This document shows positions 18,142-25,846 of a stretch of DNA of 55,341 nt, in pieces. Source of the DNA: Caproicibacter fermentans (GTDB taxonomy: Bacteria > Bacillota > Clostridia > Oscillospirales > Acutalibacteraceae); contig NZ_VWXL01000110.1 in NCBI RefSeq assembly GCF_009746625.1, positions 1-55,341 of the forward strand, given 5' to 3'. Below the pieces are notes generated by a model. The model was given only the letters and a program-made list of their open reading frames with translations, searched no databases and was not told the DNA's origin. Made by a program: the position numbers and the translations under genes. Every line of letters begins with the position of its first letter. Positions within the stretch are counted from its first letter, which is position 1.

Positions 18142-18192
18142 AAAAGCCTCCTTACAGTGAATGGTTGGTGAACGGGTTGCAGGGGTTCGGGA

Positions 18193-18408
18193 TTAACCGA
18201 ACAGGCCGGACAGCAGGGGAACCAGGGTGATGCCGATGAGAGCCACGCCGCCGCCTGCCATGAGCTGCTTCATGCCCTGACTCTTTGCACCGGGATTGTC
18301 ATTGCCATAGCCCTCCAGAAGATTGATCGCACCCCAGATGCCGAGACCGGCACCGAGCGCCACAACGAGGGTCTGAAGAACACCAACTGCAGAATTGAAA
18401 AATGCCAT
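18193..18408 (-). CDS. Maff2 family small membrane protein
   Basis: This 71-residue protein (MAFFNSAVGVLQTLVVALGA...) has two hydrophobic helices separated by a polar loop (EGYGNDNPGAKSQGMKQ), with GGGVALIGITLVPLLSGLFG at the end. Size, topology and the GIWGAINLLEGYGNDNPGAKSQG motif fit the Maff2 family found between the VirD4 and VirB6-like genes of Tn1549-type elements. The layout resembles VirB2/TrbC-type subunits, so it may be the pilin-like component. A ribosome binding site (GGAGGTAC) precedes the ATG. Confidence 0.8.
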   Translation of the reverse strand: MAFFNSAVGVLQTLVVALGAGLGIWGAINLLEGYGNDNPGAKSQGMKQLMAGGGVALIGITLVPLLSGLFG

Positions 18409-18475
18409 AATAAAGTACCTCCAAATATTTTATTGTTTGGAAGGCACGCTTTCCTCGTTCCAAGATCAGGCTGCG

Positions 18476-20269
18476 TTAAGCGGGGGCAGCCTCCCCATCG
18501 GGCAGGGTAATATCAAAGGCTTCAAACCGTTCGCCCGGCTTCGGTTTAAGCCTGGTGGAAAGAAAACGCTCTATGTTGAAGGCGTTTTTCTTATCAAAAT
18601 CGGATAGGTATTTGTAGTTCGGGTGCTTGGTAATGTCGTACTTGTCCGACAAAAACGGCCGCACACCGCGAAGCTGGAGGATGCACTTACTGCCGTCCAG
18701 AACGGCCAGCTCATCCACGGAAGCCAGCTCCTTGCCCAGCTTCTGAAAGTTCTGCCCGTGGCTTTCCTGCGTACCCTTGGTGACGCTGGTGTTATACATA
18801 TCAATGGTTTCCTTGCCCAGTGCGGCACTCAGTTCCTTTAATGTCGTAGGCTCCGAGCCGCCCAGGAAGATACGGGCATCCATGTTGCCGATGATGGTGT
18901 CACAGTTGTCCTTATACAAGGCTTTGAGCTGAGACTGTGCCTGAAGGACCAGACAACACGAAATTTCGCGGGAGCGGATCGTTGCCACCAGCTTTTCCAG
19001 ACGGGGAATCTGCCCGATGTTGGCCGCCTCATCAATGAGGCAACGCACATGAACCGGCAGACGGCCTCCATACACATCATCGGCCTTTTCACACAGCAGA
19101 TTGAAAAGCTGGGTGTAGGCCATAGAGATCAAAAAGTTAAAGGTGTCATCGGTATCGCTCATAATGAAGAACAGAGCCGTTTTCCGGTCGCCCAAGGTGT
19201 CCAGCTCCAACTCATCATAAGCGGTCAGCTCCCGCAGCTCCTGAATGTCAAAGGGGGCCAGACGCGCACCGCAGCTAATCAGAATCGACTTGGCTGTTTT
19301 TCCGGCAGCCAGCTTGTATTTTTTGTACTGGCGTACCGCAAAATGGTTGGGCTTACGCTTTTCCAAATCCTCAAACATCAGGTCAACGGGGTTCTGAAAA
19401 TCCTCATCGTCCTCCCGTGTCTCCATCGCGTTCAGGAACTCAATCAGGGTGGAAAAGTTCTGCTCCTCCTCCGGGGCCTCATAATGGATGTAGCCGATCA
19501 GCGCCGTGTAAAGCAGCGTCTCCGCTTTGAGCCAGAAATCGTCCCCGCCCTTGCCTTCACCTTTGGTGTTGGCAATCAGGGTCGTGACCAGCTTCAAGAT
19601 GTCCTTTTCGCTGTGAATATAGGAGAAGGGGTTGTAGTGCATGGACTTCTTGAAATTGATGGTGTTCATGATCTTGATGCGGTAGCCGTTGCGCTGCAGG
19701 AGCTTTCCGCACTCGACCACGATACTGCCCTTGGGGTCTGTGACCACAAAGCTGGTGGGATACGACTTGGAGGTGCATTGCATCAGGTTGGGCTTGAGCC
19801 AGAAGCGGGTTTTGCCGGAACCGGAACCGCCGATGATCAGCACATTCTTATTCCGGGCGTACTTGGGATTCTTTGGCCGGTTGCTCATCATCAGGCTTTC
19901 CGTCTGTGTGAGTATGATGTTGTTTTCAAACACCGGATCGACAAAGGGCTTGATGTCCTCTGCCGTCCCCCAGCGGGCGGAACCGTACTCAATGTCCTTG
20001 CGGTATTTCTTGGCGTTCTTGCCTTTCACATAGACTGCCAGCCACAGGGCTGCACCGCAGAGCAGGCCGATGAGCAAATCCTGCGGGTGAAAGCTGGGTA
20101 AGAAGGACTGAAATGCGGCGGCGAAGCCCTCCGGCAGATGCAGCAGCTTCGTGGAAGCATCCACACCGGCGGCCAGCCGCCATGCCTGTCCCAGCTTGGT
20201 GGCAAAGAGGCCAATCAGCAGATAGGGCAGGTTCAGCAGCAGGAGCTTCTTGATGTTGATCTGTTTCAT
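18476..20269 (-). CDS. VirD4/TraG-type conjugative coupling protein
   Basis: This 597-residue coupling ATPase brings the relaxase-DNA complex to the secretion channel. Two membrane helices are at the N-terminus (about 10-27 and 62-82). Walker A is GGSGSGKTRFWLK near residue 150 and Walker B is CLIDEAANIGQIP near 411; the YGSARWGTAEDIKPF motif lies before Walker A. Length and motifs are intact. ATG 20269 overlaps the stop of the PcfB gene by four bases, matching the known VirD4-PcfB pairing. The C-terminal region (FEAFDITLPDGEAAPA) is short and acidic. Confidence 0.93.
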   Translation of the reverse strand: MKQINIKKLLLLNLPYLLIGLFATKLGQAWRLAAGVDASTKLLHLPEGFAAAFQSFLPSFHPQDLLIGLLCGAALWLAVYVKGKNAKKYRKDIEYGSARWGTAEDIKPFVDPVFENNIILTQTESLMMSNRPKNPKYARNKNVLIIGGSGSGKTRFWLKPNLMQCTSKSYPTSFVVTDPKGSIVVECGKLLQRNGYRIKIMNTINFKKSMHYNPFSYIHSEKDILKLVTTLIANTKGEGKGGDDFWLKAETLLYTALIGYIHYEAPEEEQNFSTLIEFLNAMETREDDEDFQNPVDLMFEDLEKRKPNHFAVRQYKKYKLAAGKTAKSILISCGARLAPFDIQELRELTAYDELELDTLGDRKTALFFIMSDTDDTFNFLISMAYTQLFNLLCEKADDVYGGRLPVHVRCLIDEAANIGQIPRLEKLVATIRSREISCCLVLQAQSQLKALYKDNCDTIIGNMDARIFLGGSEPTTLKELSAALGKETIDMYNTSVTKGTQESHGQNFQKLGKELASVDELAVLDGSKCILQLRGVRPFLSDKYDITKHPNYKYLSDFDKKNAFNIERFLSTRLKPKPGERFEAFDITLPDGEAAPA

Positions 20270-20748
20270 CGTTCCAGCTCCTTTCGCTTGGTTCGGTCCA
20301 CCACGGCGTTTTTCACCAGAGCCTTGAATTTCTCCAGCTTGCCCAGCACAGATTCGCGCCGCTCCGCTTTTTTGAGCTTCGTGGCTGCGTACTTCTCAAA
20401 GGCGGCATTCATATTTGCCTCGTTGGGAGCCTTGAAGAAAATCTGAAAATGGCCCTTTTCCGTCTCAAAGACGGTATAGCGGACGCCGTGTTCTCTGGCA
20501 ATACGGTCAAAATCCCGTAGGCTCTTGTCCTGCACATCGAGCTGGCGCATATCGCCATGCTCCTGCTGCAACTCCTCCATGCTGACCTTGCCGAAGGACT
20601 TTACGTCAGGACTGTCCCGGCTGGCCTGCAATTTCTTTTCCTTGCGGTAAGCCAGGTACTTGCACAGGGCAGCCTTTAACACCCGGCCGGAAAACTTTGT
20701 CGCATTGATGCCCAGAGTGAGCGTCCTGTTTTCAACTTCTTCCTGCAT
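20266..20748 (-). CDS. PcfB family conjugation protein (DUF3801)
   Basis: This 160-residue protein starts MQEEVENRTLTLGINATKFSGRVLKAAL, matching the PcfB/DUF3801 family. Relatives in enterococcal plasmids bind the coupling protein and help dock the substrate. The middle part (SLRDFDRIAREHGVRYTVFETEKGHFQIFFKA) is the conserved alpha/beta core and the C-terminus is basic. Its stop overlaps the coupling protein start (ATGA at 20266-20269). AAAGGAGTG precedes ATG 20748. Confidence 0.85.
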   Translation of the reverse strand: MQEEVENRTLTLGINATKFSGRVLKAALCKYLAYRKEKKLQASRDSPDVKSFGKVSMEELQQEHGDMRQLDVQDKSLRDFDRIAREHGVRYTVFETEKGHFQIFFKAPNEANMNAAFEKYAATKLKKAERRESVLGKLEKFKALVKNAVVDRTKRKELER

Positions 20749-20793
20749 TTCTCATCACTCCTTTCCGTCAGATTTGCAGGGAGGCGACTTTCA

Positions 20794-20835
20794 CTAAGGC
20801 GGCACCACCAACCGCCGGAGCAGATATTTCAGCAT
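20794..20835 (-). CDS. Possible 13-residue leader peptide
   Basis: In the 100-base gap before the PcfB gene the minus strand reads ATG for MLKYLLRRLVVPP then TAG, with GGAGGC eight bases upstream of the ATG. The peptide is hydrophobic and basic. It could be a tiny real ORF, a leader peptide that couples translation, or chance. Only conservation in related elements could decide. Confidence 0.3.
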   Translation of the reverse strand: MLKYLLRRLVVPP

Positions 20836-20848
20836 TATGGAGCCTCCG

Positions 20849-21154
20849 TTACCGTACCTGGTCTTTGCGGTCATAGAACAGATCTCCGCGAATGACCCTG
20901 GCGTGGGACAGAATTTTGATATTCCCGCGTTCCTGGTTCTCCAACGCTTTCTGATAACCGGCGTCAGCGAGAAACAGCCTCATCCTGTCTCCCTTGAAAC
21001 CAACCGGCGAATCGTGGGTCAGCACATCAAAGATAATCATGTGGCGGGTGTTCTCATCGAACCGGGCCAAATCCAGGTAGTCATGGCCCTTGTAATTTTG
21101 CGCTCCGGCCTTGATACGCATTTCCTCCATCAGCTCGCCAATGGTTTTACCCAT
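20849..21154 (-). CDS. DUF5720-like ICE protein, copy 1
   Basis: This 101-residue protein starts MGKTIGELMEEMRIKAGAQNYKGHDYLDLA at ATG 21154, preceded by AAAGGAGGAAATC; the longer open frame upstream overlaps the neighbour and lacks a start signal. The C-terminal half (GDRMRLFLADAGYQKALENQERG..., then ARVIRGDLFYDRK) is clearly related to the gene at 22498-22770, so the element has two paralogues. I recall this pattern as the DUF5720 family of ICE proteins, with moderate certainty. No enzymatic motif is visible and the function is unknown. Confidence 0.7.
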   Translation of the reverse strand: MGKTIGELMEEMRIKAGAQNYKGHDYLDLARFDENTRHMIIFDVLTHDSPVGFKGDRMRLFLADAGYQKALENQERGNIKILSHARVIRGDLFYDRKDQVR

Positions 21155-21509
21155 GCTGATTTCCTCCTTTCTCCCGTCCCTGGCCCTTGACGGTGAGCAG
21201 GCCGTCCAGAGTGGTAGCGGTGATCCGGAGCCGCTCCGCAATGGCAATATCATTTTTCATGGCCTCGTCTACGGTATCGCCGCAGACTACCAGCACATGA
21301 GCACGCCGGAGAAAATCGCGGGCAATGTCGATGCTGTCCTTATGCTCCTGCGGGATGGCATCGTTGAGAAACAGAGGCAGGAACAGAAGCGGACAGACCG
21401 GCGAAAAACCGGCATCATAAACGGCCCGGCAGTAACGGGCGGCGGTTTCAGTGTTCTCAAATTCGTTGCTGCCCCATGGGGCAGTGATGTAAGCCAAAGG
21501 TCGCTTCAT
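21147..21509 (-). CDS. Deoxyribosyltransferase-like fold protein (DUF4406/DUF7768 type)
   Basis: This 120-residue protein starts MKRPLAYITAPWGSNEFENTETAARYCRAVYDAGF. The pattern of a beta strand ending in ITAPWG, a helix, then PVCPLLFLPLFLN and HVLVVCGDTVDEAMKNDIAIAERL resembles the small Rossmann-like nucleoside 2-deoxyribosyltransferase superfamily found on mobile elements (DUF4406 and relatives). It might act on nucleotides or nucleotide signals, but the activity is unproven. Its stop overlaps the start of the DUF5720-like gene by eight bases. The ribosome binding site is AAAGGATATGCC. Confidence 0.7.
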   Translation of the reverse strand: MKRPLAYITAPWGSNEFENTETAARYCRAVYDAGFSPVCPLLFLPLFLNDAIPQEHKDSIDIARDFLRRAHVLVVCGDTVDEAMKNDIAIAERLRITATTLDGLLTVKGQGREKGGNQHG

Positions 21510-21540
21510 GGCATATCCTTTCTCCCGGATGTCCGGGCAT

Positions 21541-21564
21541 AAAAATAGGCGGCCATCAGCCGCC
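21541..21564 (-). terminator. Terminator hairpin at the end of the replication initiator gene
   Basis: GGCGGC and GCCGCC pair around a five-base loop, and TATTTTTA follows on the minus strand. The hairpin overlaps the last codons and stop of the initiator gene and probably separates it from the downstream transfer genes. Confidence 0.6.
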
Positions 21565-22431
21565 GTACATATCGTGGTTTACCAGCGCCGTGTAATAGTT
21601 CCCGATGGTGGTGGGTGCATTGAACAGCGCCGCCAGCAGGTATTGCTTGATGTTTCGGATTTTGGTGGTGTTCTGCCTCATGCAGTCCATCACAAAGCGG
21701 ACGTGATCGCAGTTCAGTTTCAGAAGCCGGGACTTCACGACTTCATGGGAGAAGTCGCTGCCAGCTACCCGTGTGAACTTTCGCTTGGCGCAGACCGTCT
21801 CTACCATGATCTCAACGATTTCGTCCAGATCTTCCACATACGGTCCTGCATCTTTCCGCAGAATGTCGTACTCGATGTTTTCCAAAATCAATTCCCGATA
21901 GCTTTCCATTTCGCTCATGGGCATCGCTTCCTTTCGTTTCGGTTCCGGCGGGCTTCCCGCCGCATACCCACGGAAAGGAATCGAATCGATATTTGATCCA
22001 TCTGTAATTGATTTTTGGGTATTTAATTCTTCTATATTTAATTCTGCGGGCTTTTCCAGATATGGCGTGTCCATATCCGGGGAAACCATATCCGGGTTTT
22101 CCGTATCTGGTGAATCCGTATCCGGGGTTTCAGCTTTGTGGGGCTGCTCGTAAATGATGTACTCCGTATCGCTGATCCTGCCATTGGCACCACGCAGCTG
22201 ATGCCGGACGATGTAGCCGTTGTTTTCCAGCTCTTTCAGGGCAGAACCGATAGCATCCACGCCCTCTTTGCAGATGGCGGCCAGCCCCCGCGTGGTGTAG
22301 TTCCATTCATCCGGGAGAGACAGCATCATAGACAATAGGCCCTTGGCTTTCAGGGTCAGGTTCTGATCTCTCAAGTGATAATTGGACATTACGGTGTAAT
22401 CGCGTGTGCGTTGGACGCGAAAAACAGCCAT
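21556..22431 (-). CDS. Replication initiator-like protein (HTH plus DUF6017-type C-terminus)
   Basis: This 291-residue protein starts at ATG 22431 (MAVFRVQRTRDYTVMSNYHL) with GGAAGGAG upstream; the in-frame GTG 22440 is too close to that site. The N-terminal 90 residues form a winged helix (LTLKAKGLLSMMLSLPDEWNYT; GLAAICKEGVDAIGSALKELENNGYI), as in phage/ICE replisome organisers. A degenerate repeat linker with PDTDSPDTENPD and PDMVSPDMDTPY follows. The C-terminal domain (SYRELILENIEYDILRKDAG..., NIKQYLLAALFNAPTTI) fits the DUF6017-type ICE initiator tail. The role is probably initiation of replication or maintenance of the excised circle, alongside parA/parB. Confidence 0.8.
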   Translation of the reverse strand: MAVFRVQRTRDYTVMSNYHLRDQNLTLKAKGLLSMMLSLPDEWNYTTRGLAAICKEGVDAIGSALKELENNGYIVRHQLRGANGRISDTEYIIYEQPHKAETPDTDSPDTENPDMVSPDMDTPYLEKPAELNIEELNTQKSITDGSNIDSIPFRGYAAGSPPEPKRKEAMPMSEMESYRELILENIEYDILRKDAGPYVEDLDEIVEIMVETVCAKRKFTRVAGSDFSHEVVKSRLLKLNCDHVRFVMDCMRQNTTKIRNIKQYLLAALFNAPTTIGNYYTALVNHDMYGG

Positions 22432-22464
22432 TGACTTCACTCCTTCCTTGCGCCGGTTGGCATG

Positions 22465-22491
22465 AAAAAAGCCGCAGTCACTTCAAACTGC
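22465..22491 (-). terminator. Terminator between DUF5720-like copy 2 and the initiator gene
   Basis: On the minus strand GCAGT and ACTGC pair around an eight-base loop, followed by GGC and six T. It lies between the stop at 22498 and the initiator start at 22431. The stem is short, so partial termination is likely. Confidence 0.5.
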
Positions 22492-22497
22492 GACAAA

Positions 22498-22770
22498 TCA
22501 GTGTTTCTTGCTCTTTTTCCTGTCGTACAGGATATGGCCCTCAATGATGTGGGCAGTCCGCTTGATGCGGATTTCTCTGCGGTTCTGGCTCTCTAACGCC
22601 CTCCGATAGCCTGCCTCGCTCAGAAACAGGCGCATTTCATCACCGGGGCTGCCGTAAGGGTTGCCCTGCTTGCGGACAACAAACTCAATCATCCGGCAGG
22701 TGCTGTCCCGGAACCGTTCCACGGCCAGAATGTCATGGCCTTTCATCTCCCGAATGGGAATATCACTCAT
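22498..22770 (-). CDS. DUF5720-like ICE protein, copy 2
   Basis: This 90-residue protein (MSDIPIREMKGHDILAVERF...) is a paralogue of the gene at 20849-21154. Shared segments are the MKGHDIL/YKGHDYL region, GDEMRLFLSEAGYRRALESQ and the final HIIEGHILYDRK. It starts at ATG 22770 with AAAGGAGCC upstream, 15 bases after the ParB stop, so it belongs to the parA-parB transcript. Its function is unknown. The pairing with partition genes hints at a maintenance role for this copy, but that is only positional. Confidence 0.7.
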   Translation of the reverse strand: MSDIPIREMKGHDILAVERFRDSTCRMIEFVVRKQGNPYGSPGDEMRLFLSEAGYRRALESQNRREIRIKRTAHIIEGHILYDRKKSKKH

Positions 22771-22785
22771 ACACCGGCTCCTTTC

Positions 22786-23715
22786 TCAGCGTTCCTGCTG
22801 TTGCTGGCGTTTGCGCTGCCATGCTTCCAGCAGCTTGATGATGGTTTCCTCCATCTTCTTGGGGGTGTAGCTCTTGGGAAAGTATTTCCGCAGGGTGTCA
22901 GAGGTGAGCGTTACGCGGTCCAGCTCGCTTTTCTTTTCCTCAGACATAATGGCAAGCATCACATCTTCGGTCAAACGCCCTTCCTGGCTGAACTTCTTCA
23001 TGCGCTGGGCCTGCGAAAGAGAAGGGGTAGCCTGTTCATAGTCCATTGTCTCAACAAGCCGTGCCTGTTCCTCCGGTTTGAGAAAGGACAGCTCGTAGGC
23101 CGGACTAAGGGCGATTTTCTTTTCATCTACCATATCCAACAGAGGGGGAATCAGCTCGGTCAGGCGGATATAACGCATAACTTGAATACCACTTTTTTCA
23201 CCGGCCTCTTGCGCCACCCTATCACGGGCGCTCAACTTCTGTTCAACTTGAACAGAAGTGAGGTCCGTTCTGGCTCCTTGGTGCTTAACGGCCTCCAATT
23301 TCATCTTATAAGCAAAAGCCCGCTCACTGGGGAGCAGGCTTTCACGCTGGAGGTTGCTGTCAACCATAATAATAGTGGCAGCGTCATCGTCCAGATCACG
23401 GACAATACAAGGCAAAGTTTCTTTCCCGGCCAGTTCACTGGCATGGTGTCGCCGGTGTCCCGCAACCAGCTCATAGCCTCCATCCGCATCGGGACGCACG
23501 ATGGCAGGAACCAAAACGCCGTACTGCCGAATACTGTCCGCCGTTTCCATCATGGCCTCGTCATCCTTGACCTTAAAGGGATGGTCCTTAAACGGATGCA
23601 GTTCAGACAGCGGGATTTCCACTACTTTTTCGCGGCTGGCGTCGGCGCGGCTTTCCTCGGTGGAAAACAGATCATCTACCGATGCCAGCTTTACATTTTT
23701 CGCGCTGCTTTTCAA
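22786..23715 (-). CDS. parB: ParB/Spo0J family partition protein
   Basis: This 309-residue DNA-binding partition protein carries the ParB N-terminal (CTPase-type) domain at about 30-120, with VEIPLSELHPFKDHPF, the LVPAIVRP strand and the box AGHRRHHAS. The middle part holds the helix-turn-helix (LSARDRVAQEAGEKSGIQVMRYIRL) and the C-terminus is a basic coiled region with a poly-Gln stretch. The start at 23715 lies inside the end of parA (44-base overlap), as is usual for par operons. It would mark the element's centromere-like sites; none is obvious in the window. It probably stabilises the excised circular ICE. Confidence 0.9.
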   Translation of the reverse strand: MKSSAKNVKLASVDDLFSTEESRADASREKVVEIPLSELHPFKDHPFKVKDDEAMMETADSIRQYGVLVPAIVRPDADGGYELVAGHRRHHASELAGKETLPCIVRDLDDDAATIIMVDSNLQRESLLPSERAFAYKMKLEAVKHQGARTDLTSVQVEQKLSARDRVAQEAGEKSGIQVMRYIRLTELIPPLLDMVDEKKIALSPAYELSFLKPEEQARLVETMDYEQATPSLSQAQRMKKFSQEGRLTEDVMLAIMSEEKKSELDRVTLTSDTLRKYFPKSYTPKKMEETIIKLLEAWQRKRQQQQER

Positions 23716-24493
23716 TTTTCAGCACCTCCTTCGTCAGATTTTTGTAAGCGGCGGCCACCTTGCCCTCCGGGTCGTGGGCGTAAATACTCTTACCCTCGGC
23801 GCTGATTTCCTTGGCCCGGACGGAGTGTGGAATCTCAGAACCGAATACTTTGATTTTGGAACCGTAGGTTTCCCGCAGCAGGGCGCTGATCTCTTTGGCA
23901 AAGTTGGTGCGGCTGTCTACCATGGTCAGCATAATACCGTCAATTTGCAGCTTGGGATTGATTTGCCGCCGAACCTTGTTGATGGTCTGCAAAAGCTGTT
24001 CCAGTCCTTTGGCGGGCAGATACTCCGCTTGGACGGGAATCAATACCCTGTTGGCGGCTGCCAGTGCATTGACTGTGAGCATACCCAGGGAGGGCTGGCA
24101 GTCAATTAAAATATGGTTATAGTCCCGTTTCACTGTGTCCAGATACTGCCGCAGAATGGTTTCCCGGCTCATAGCGTTTACTAGGGACACCTCCATGCCG
24201 GAGAGCTGAATATCCGCAGGCATCAGGTCAACACCCTCCGCATGGTGCAGAATACCCTCGCCGGGCTGGATGGGCGTATCGGTCAGCACCTTGCCCATCA
24301 TATCGGAGAGCGTGACCGGCAGCGTGTCCGGACGGGAATAGCCCAGGCTGATAGACAGGCTGCCCTGGGGATCGCCGTCAATCAGCAGCACCTTCTTTCC
24401 TTCCTGTGCCAGTCCAATGCCGAGATTGGCGCAGGTCGTTGTCTTGCCAACGCCGCCCTTTTGGTTGGCGATGGCGATGATCTGTGTATTCAT
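23672..24493 (-). CDS. parA: ParA/Soj family partition ATPase
   Basis: This 273-residue ATPase starts MNTQIIAIANQKGGVGKTTT, with the deviant Walker A motif at residues 12-18 (K-G-G-V-G-K-T), the A' motif LLIDGDPQGS and the Walker B strand ILIDCQPSLG. ATG 24493 is chosen over an upstream in-frame start because GGAGG lies eight bases before it. It is the first gene of the minus-strand ICE operon. The hairpin repeat at 24515-24545 lies directly upstream, within the leader of the transcript, so it could influence expression of the whole operon. Confidence 0.93.
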   Translation of the reverse strand: MNTQIIAIANQKGGVGKTTTCANLGIGLAQEGKKVLLIDGDPQGSLSISLGYSRPDTLPVTLSDMMGKVLTDTPIQPGEGILHHAEGVDLMPADIQLSGMEVSLVNAMSRETILRQYLDTVKRDYNHILIDCQPSLGMLTVNALAAANRVLIPVQAEYLPAKGLEQLLQTINKVRRQINPKLQIDGIMLTMVDSRTNFAKEISALLRETYGSKIKVFGSEIPHSVRAKEISAEGKSIYAHDPEGKVAAAYKNLTKEVLKIEKQREKCKAGIGR

Positions 24494-24514
24494 CGTTATT
24501 ACCTCCATAAAAAT

Positions 24515-24545
24515 AAGGACACTTCACACCATGCGAAATGTCCTT
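24515..24545. repeat. Hairpin repeat, copy A (next to parA)
   Basis: AAGGACACTTCAC and GCGAAATGTCCTT form an imperfect 13-bp stem with a five-base loop. A closely related copy is at 29546-29576, with further matching bases on both flanks (AAAATA before; a TTCAGTTGT segment after). The copies bracket the Fic-Gabija island. It may be a transcription attenuator of the parA operon or part of the original right end of the element. Confidence 0.7.
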
Positions 24546-24663
24546 ACAGATTTCTGATTCAGTTGTAGACAGTTGTTTTGTTGATCTTGGAAATTCACTT
24601 AAGGTTTCCGAAACAATCGGTTAAATTTAGCTTTATCTTTTGATTGATGAAATGAGCGATGTA

Positions 24664-24692
24664 TTGATTTTTGAGCCATTTATTGGTACAAT
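24664..24692 (+). promoter_or_regulatory. Promoter of the Fic gene
   Basis: TTGATT and TACAAT are separated by exactly 17 bases, 31 bases before the Fic start codon and in AT-rich DNA. This is a standard SigA-type promoter and the first plus-strand signal after the parA region. Confidence 0.75.
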
Positions 24693-24722
24693 AATGATAG
24701 TTTACGGATATGCGAGGATGTT

Positions 24723-25712
24723 ATGAAAAACAAAAAACCGCCCTATGAAATCACGAATACGATCATTGATTCTGTTGCGGAAATTGCCGAGCTGGTAGGC
24801 AGGCTCACATCAACCAACCAGCTTTCCAGCAACCCGACTTTGTGCCGGAGCAATCGTATTCGCACCATCCACGGCTCCCTTGCCATTGAACAGAATACGC
24901 TCAGCTTGGAACAGGTAACTGCAGTCCTCAACGGTAAGCATGTCTTGGCTCCACCCAAGGATATTGCAGAGGTCAAGAATGCCTATGAGATTTACGAGCG
25001 GCTGGACGAGCTGGACCCCTACTCCGTAGATGATCTGCTGACCGCTCACGGCATCATGACACGAGAATTGGTGGATGAGTCAGGAATGTTCCGTACCCGG
25101 CCTGTGGGTGTTGTAGATCAGGAAGGGCGTGTCCTGCATTTTGGAACGTTGCCGCAGTATGTCCCGGATTTGGTCATGGAGCTGCTGGACTGGGTGAAAA
25201 ACAGCGATGTGCATATACTAATCCGCAGTTGTGTGTTCCATTATGAGTTTGAACTGATCCACCCCTTTGCGGATGGAAACGGCCGTGTGGGCCGTCTGTG
25301 GCATACGTTGCTGCTTTCCAAATGGAACCCGGCTTTTGCTTGGCTACCGGTGGAATCCATCATCCATGACCGCCAGCAGGAGTATTATGCAGCCATCAAT
25401 GCTTCCAATGATGCCGGAGAATCCACGGTGTTTATTGAGTTTATGCTATCAGCAATCAAAGCATCGCTCATTGACGCTATCAATGCGAGAGATGATGTGA
25501 GCGATGGAGCGATGGATAAGGCAACGATGCGGTGGAAGCAGATTGAGAAGTTCCTGGAAACACATCCGTATATTATGAACGCAGATGTCCGTGCGCTGTG
25601 CGGCGTTTCAGCGGCTACAGCTAATCGGATTCTTGCGAGTTTAGTCGCAGAGAGTAAACTCGTGAAATACCGTGAAGGTGGGCATTGGGGATATAAGCTA
25701 TTAGAACAATAG
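24723..25712 (+). CDS. Fic domain protein (probable AMPylase/NMPylase)
   Basis: This 329-residue Fic protein transfers a nucleotide monophosphate to target proteins. The catalytic loop HPFADGNGRVGR (HPFx2GNGRx2R) starts near residue 179 and has all active-site residues. Near residue 52 the segment GSLAIEQNTLS resembles the inhibitory helix of self-inhibited (class II) Fic proteins, with the expected glutamate. The C-terminal 70 residues look like a winged helix (NADVRALCGVSAATANRILASLVAES). ATG 24723 follows a promoter and a GAGGATG site. No antitoxin gene is needed, given the internal helix. It lies immediately before the Gabija-like pair and is AT-richer than the ICE core, so it is probably part of a defence island, perhaps as regulator or independent toxin. 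Confidence 0.88.
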   Translation: MKNKKPPYEITNTIIDSVAEIAELVGRLTSTNQLSSNPTLCRSNRIRTIHGSLAIEQNTLSLEQVTAVLNGKHVLAPPKDIAEVKNAYEIYERLDELDPYSVDDLLTAHGIMTRELVDESGMFRTRPVGVVDQEGRVLHFGTLPQYVPDLVMELLDWVKNSDVHILIRSCVFHYEFELIHPFADGNGRVGRLWHTLLLSKWNPAFAWLPVESIIHDRQQEYYAAINASNDAGESTVFIEFMLSAIKASLIDAINARDDVSDGAMDKATMRWKQIEKFLETHPYIMNADVRALCGVSAATANRILASLVAESKLVKYREGGHWGYKLLEQ

Positions 25713-25846
25713 GCGCTTTCCTATATTGCCGAGTCCACCTAATCGTAATAAAATTCACTAATCAACAGTGATCCATTAATTAAGGCAAGGCTTAATCTTG
25801 GACCCGTTGGTAACAGTTGGGAGTTATACACTCCGAGGAGGAACCT

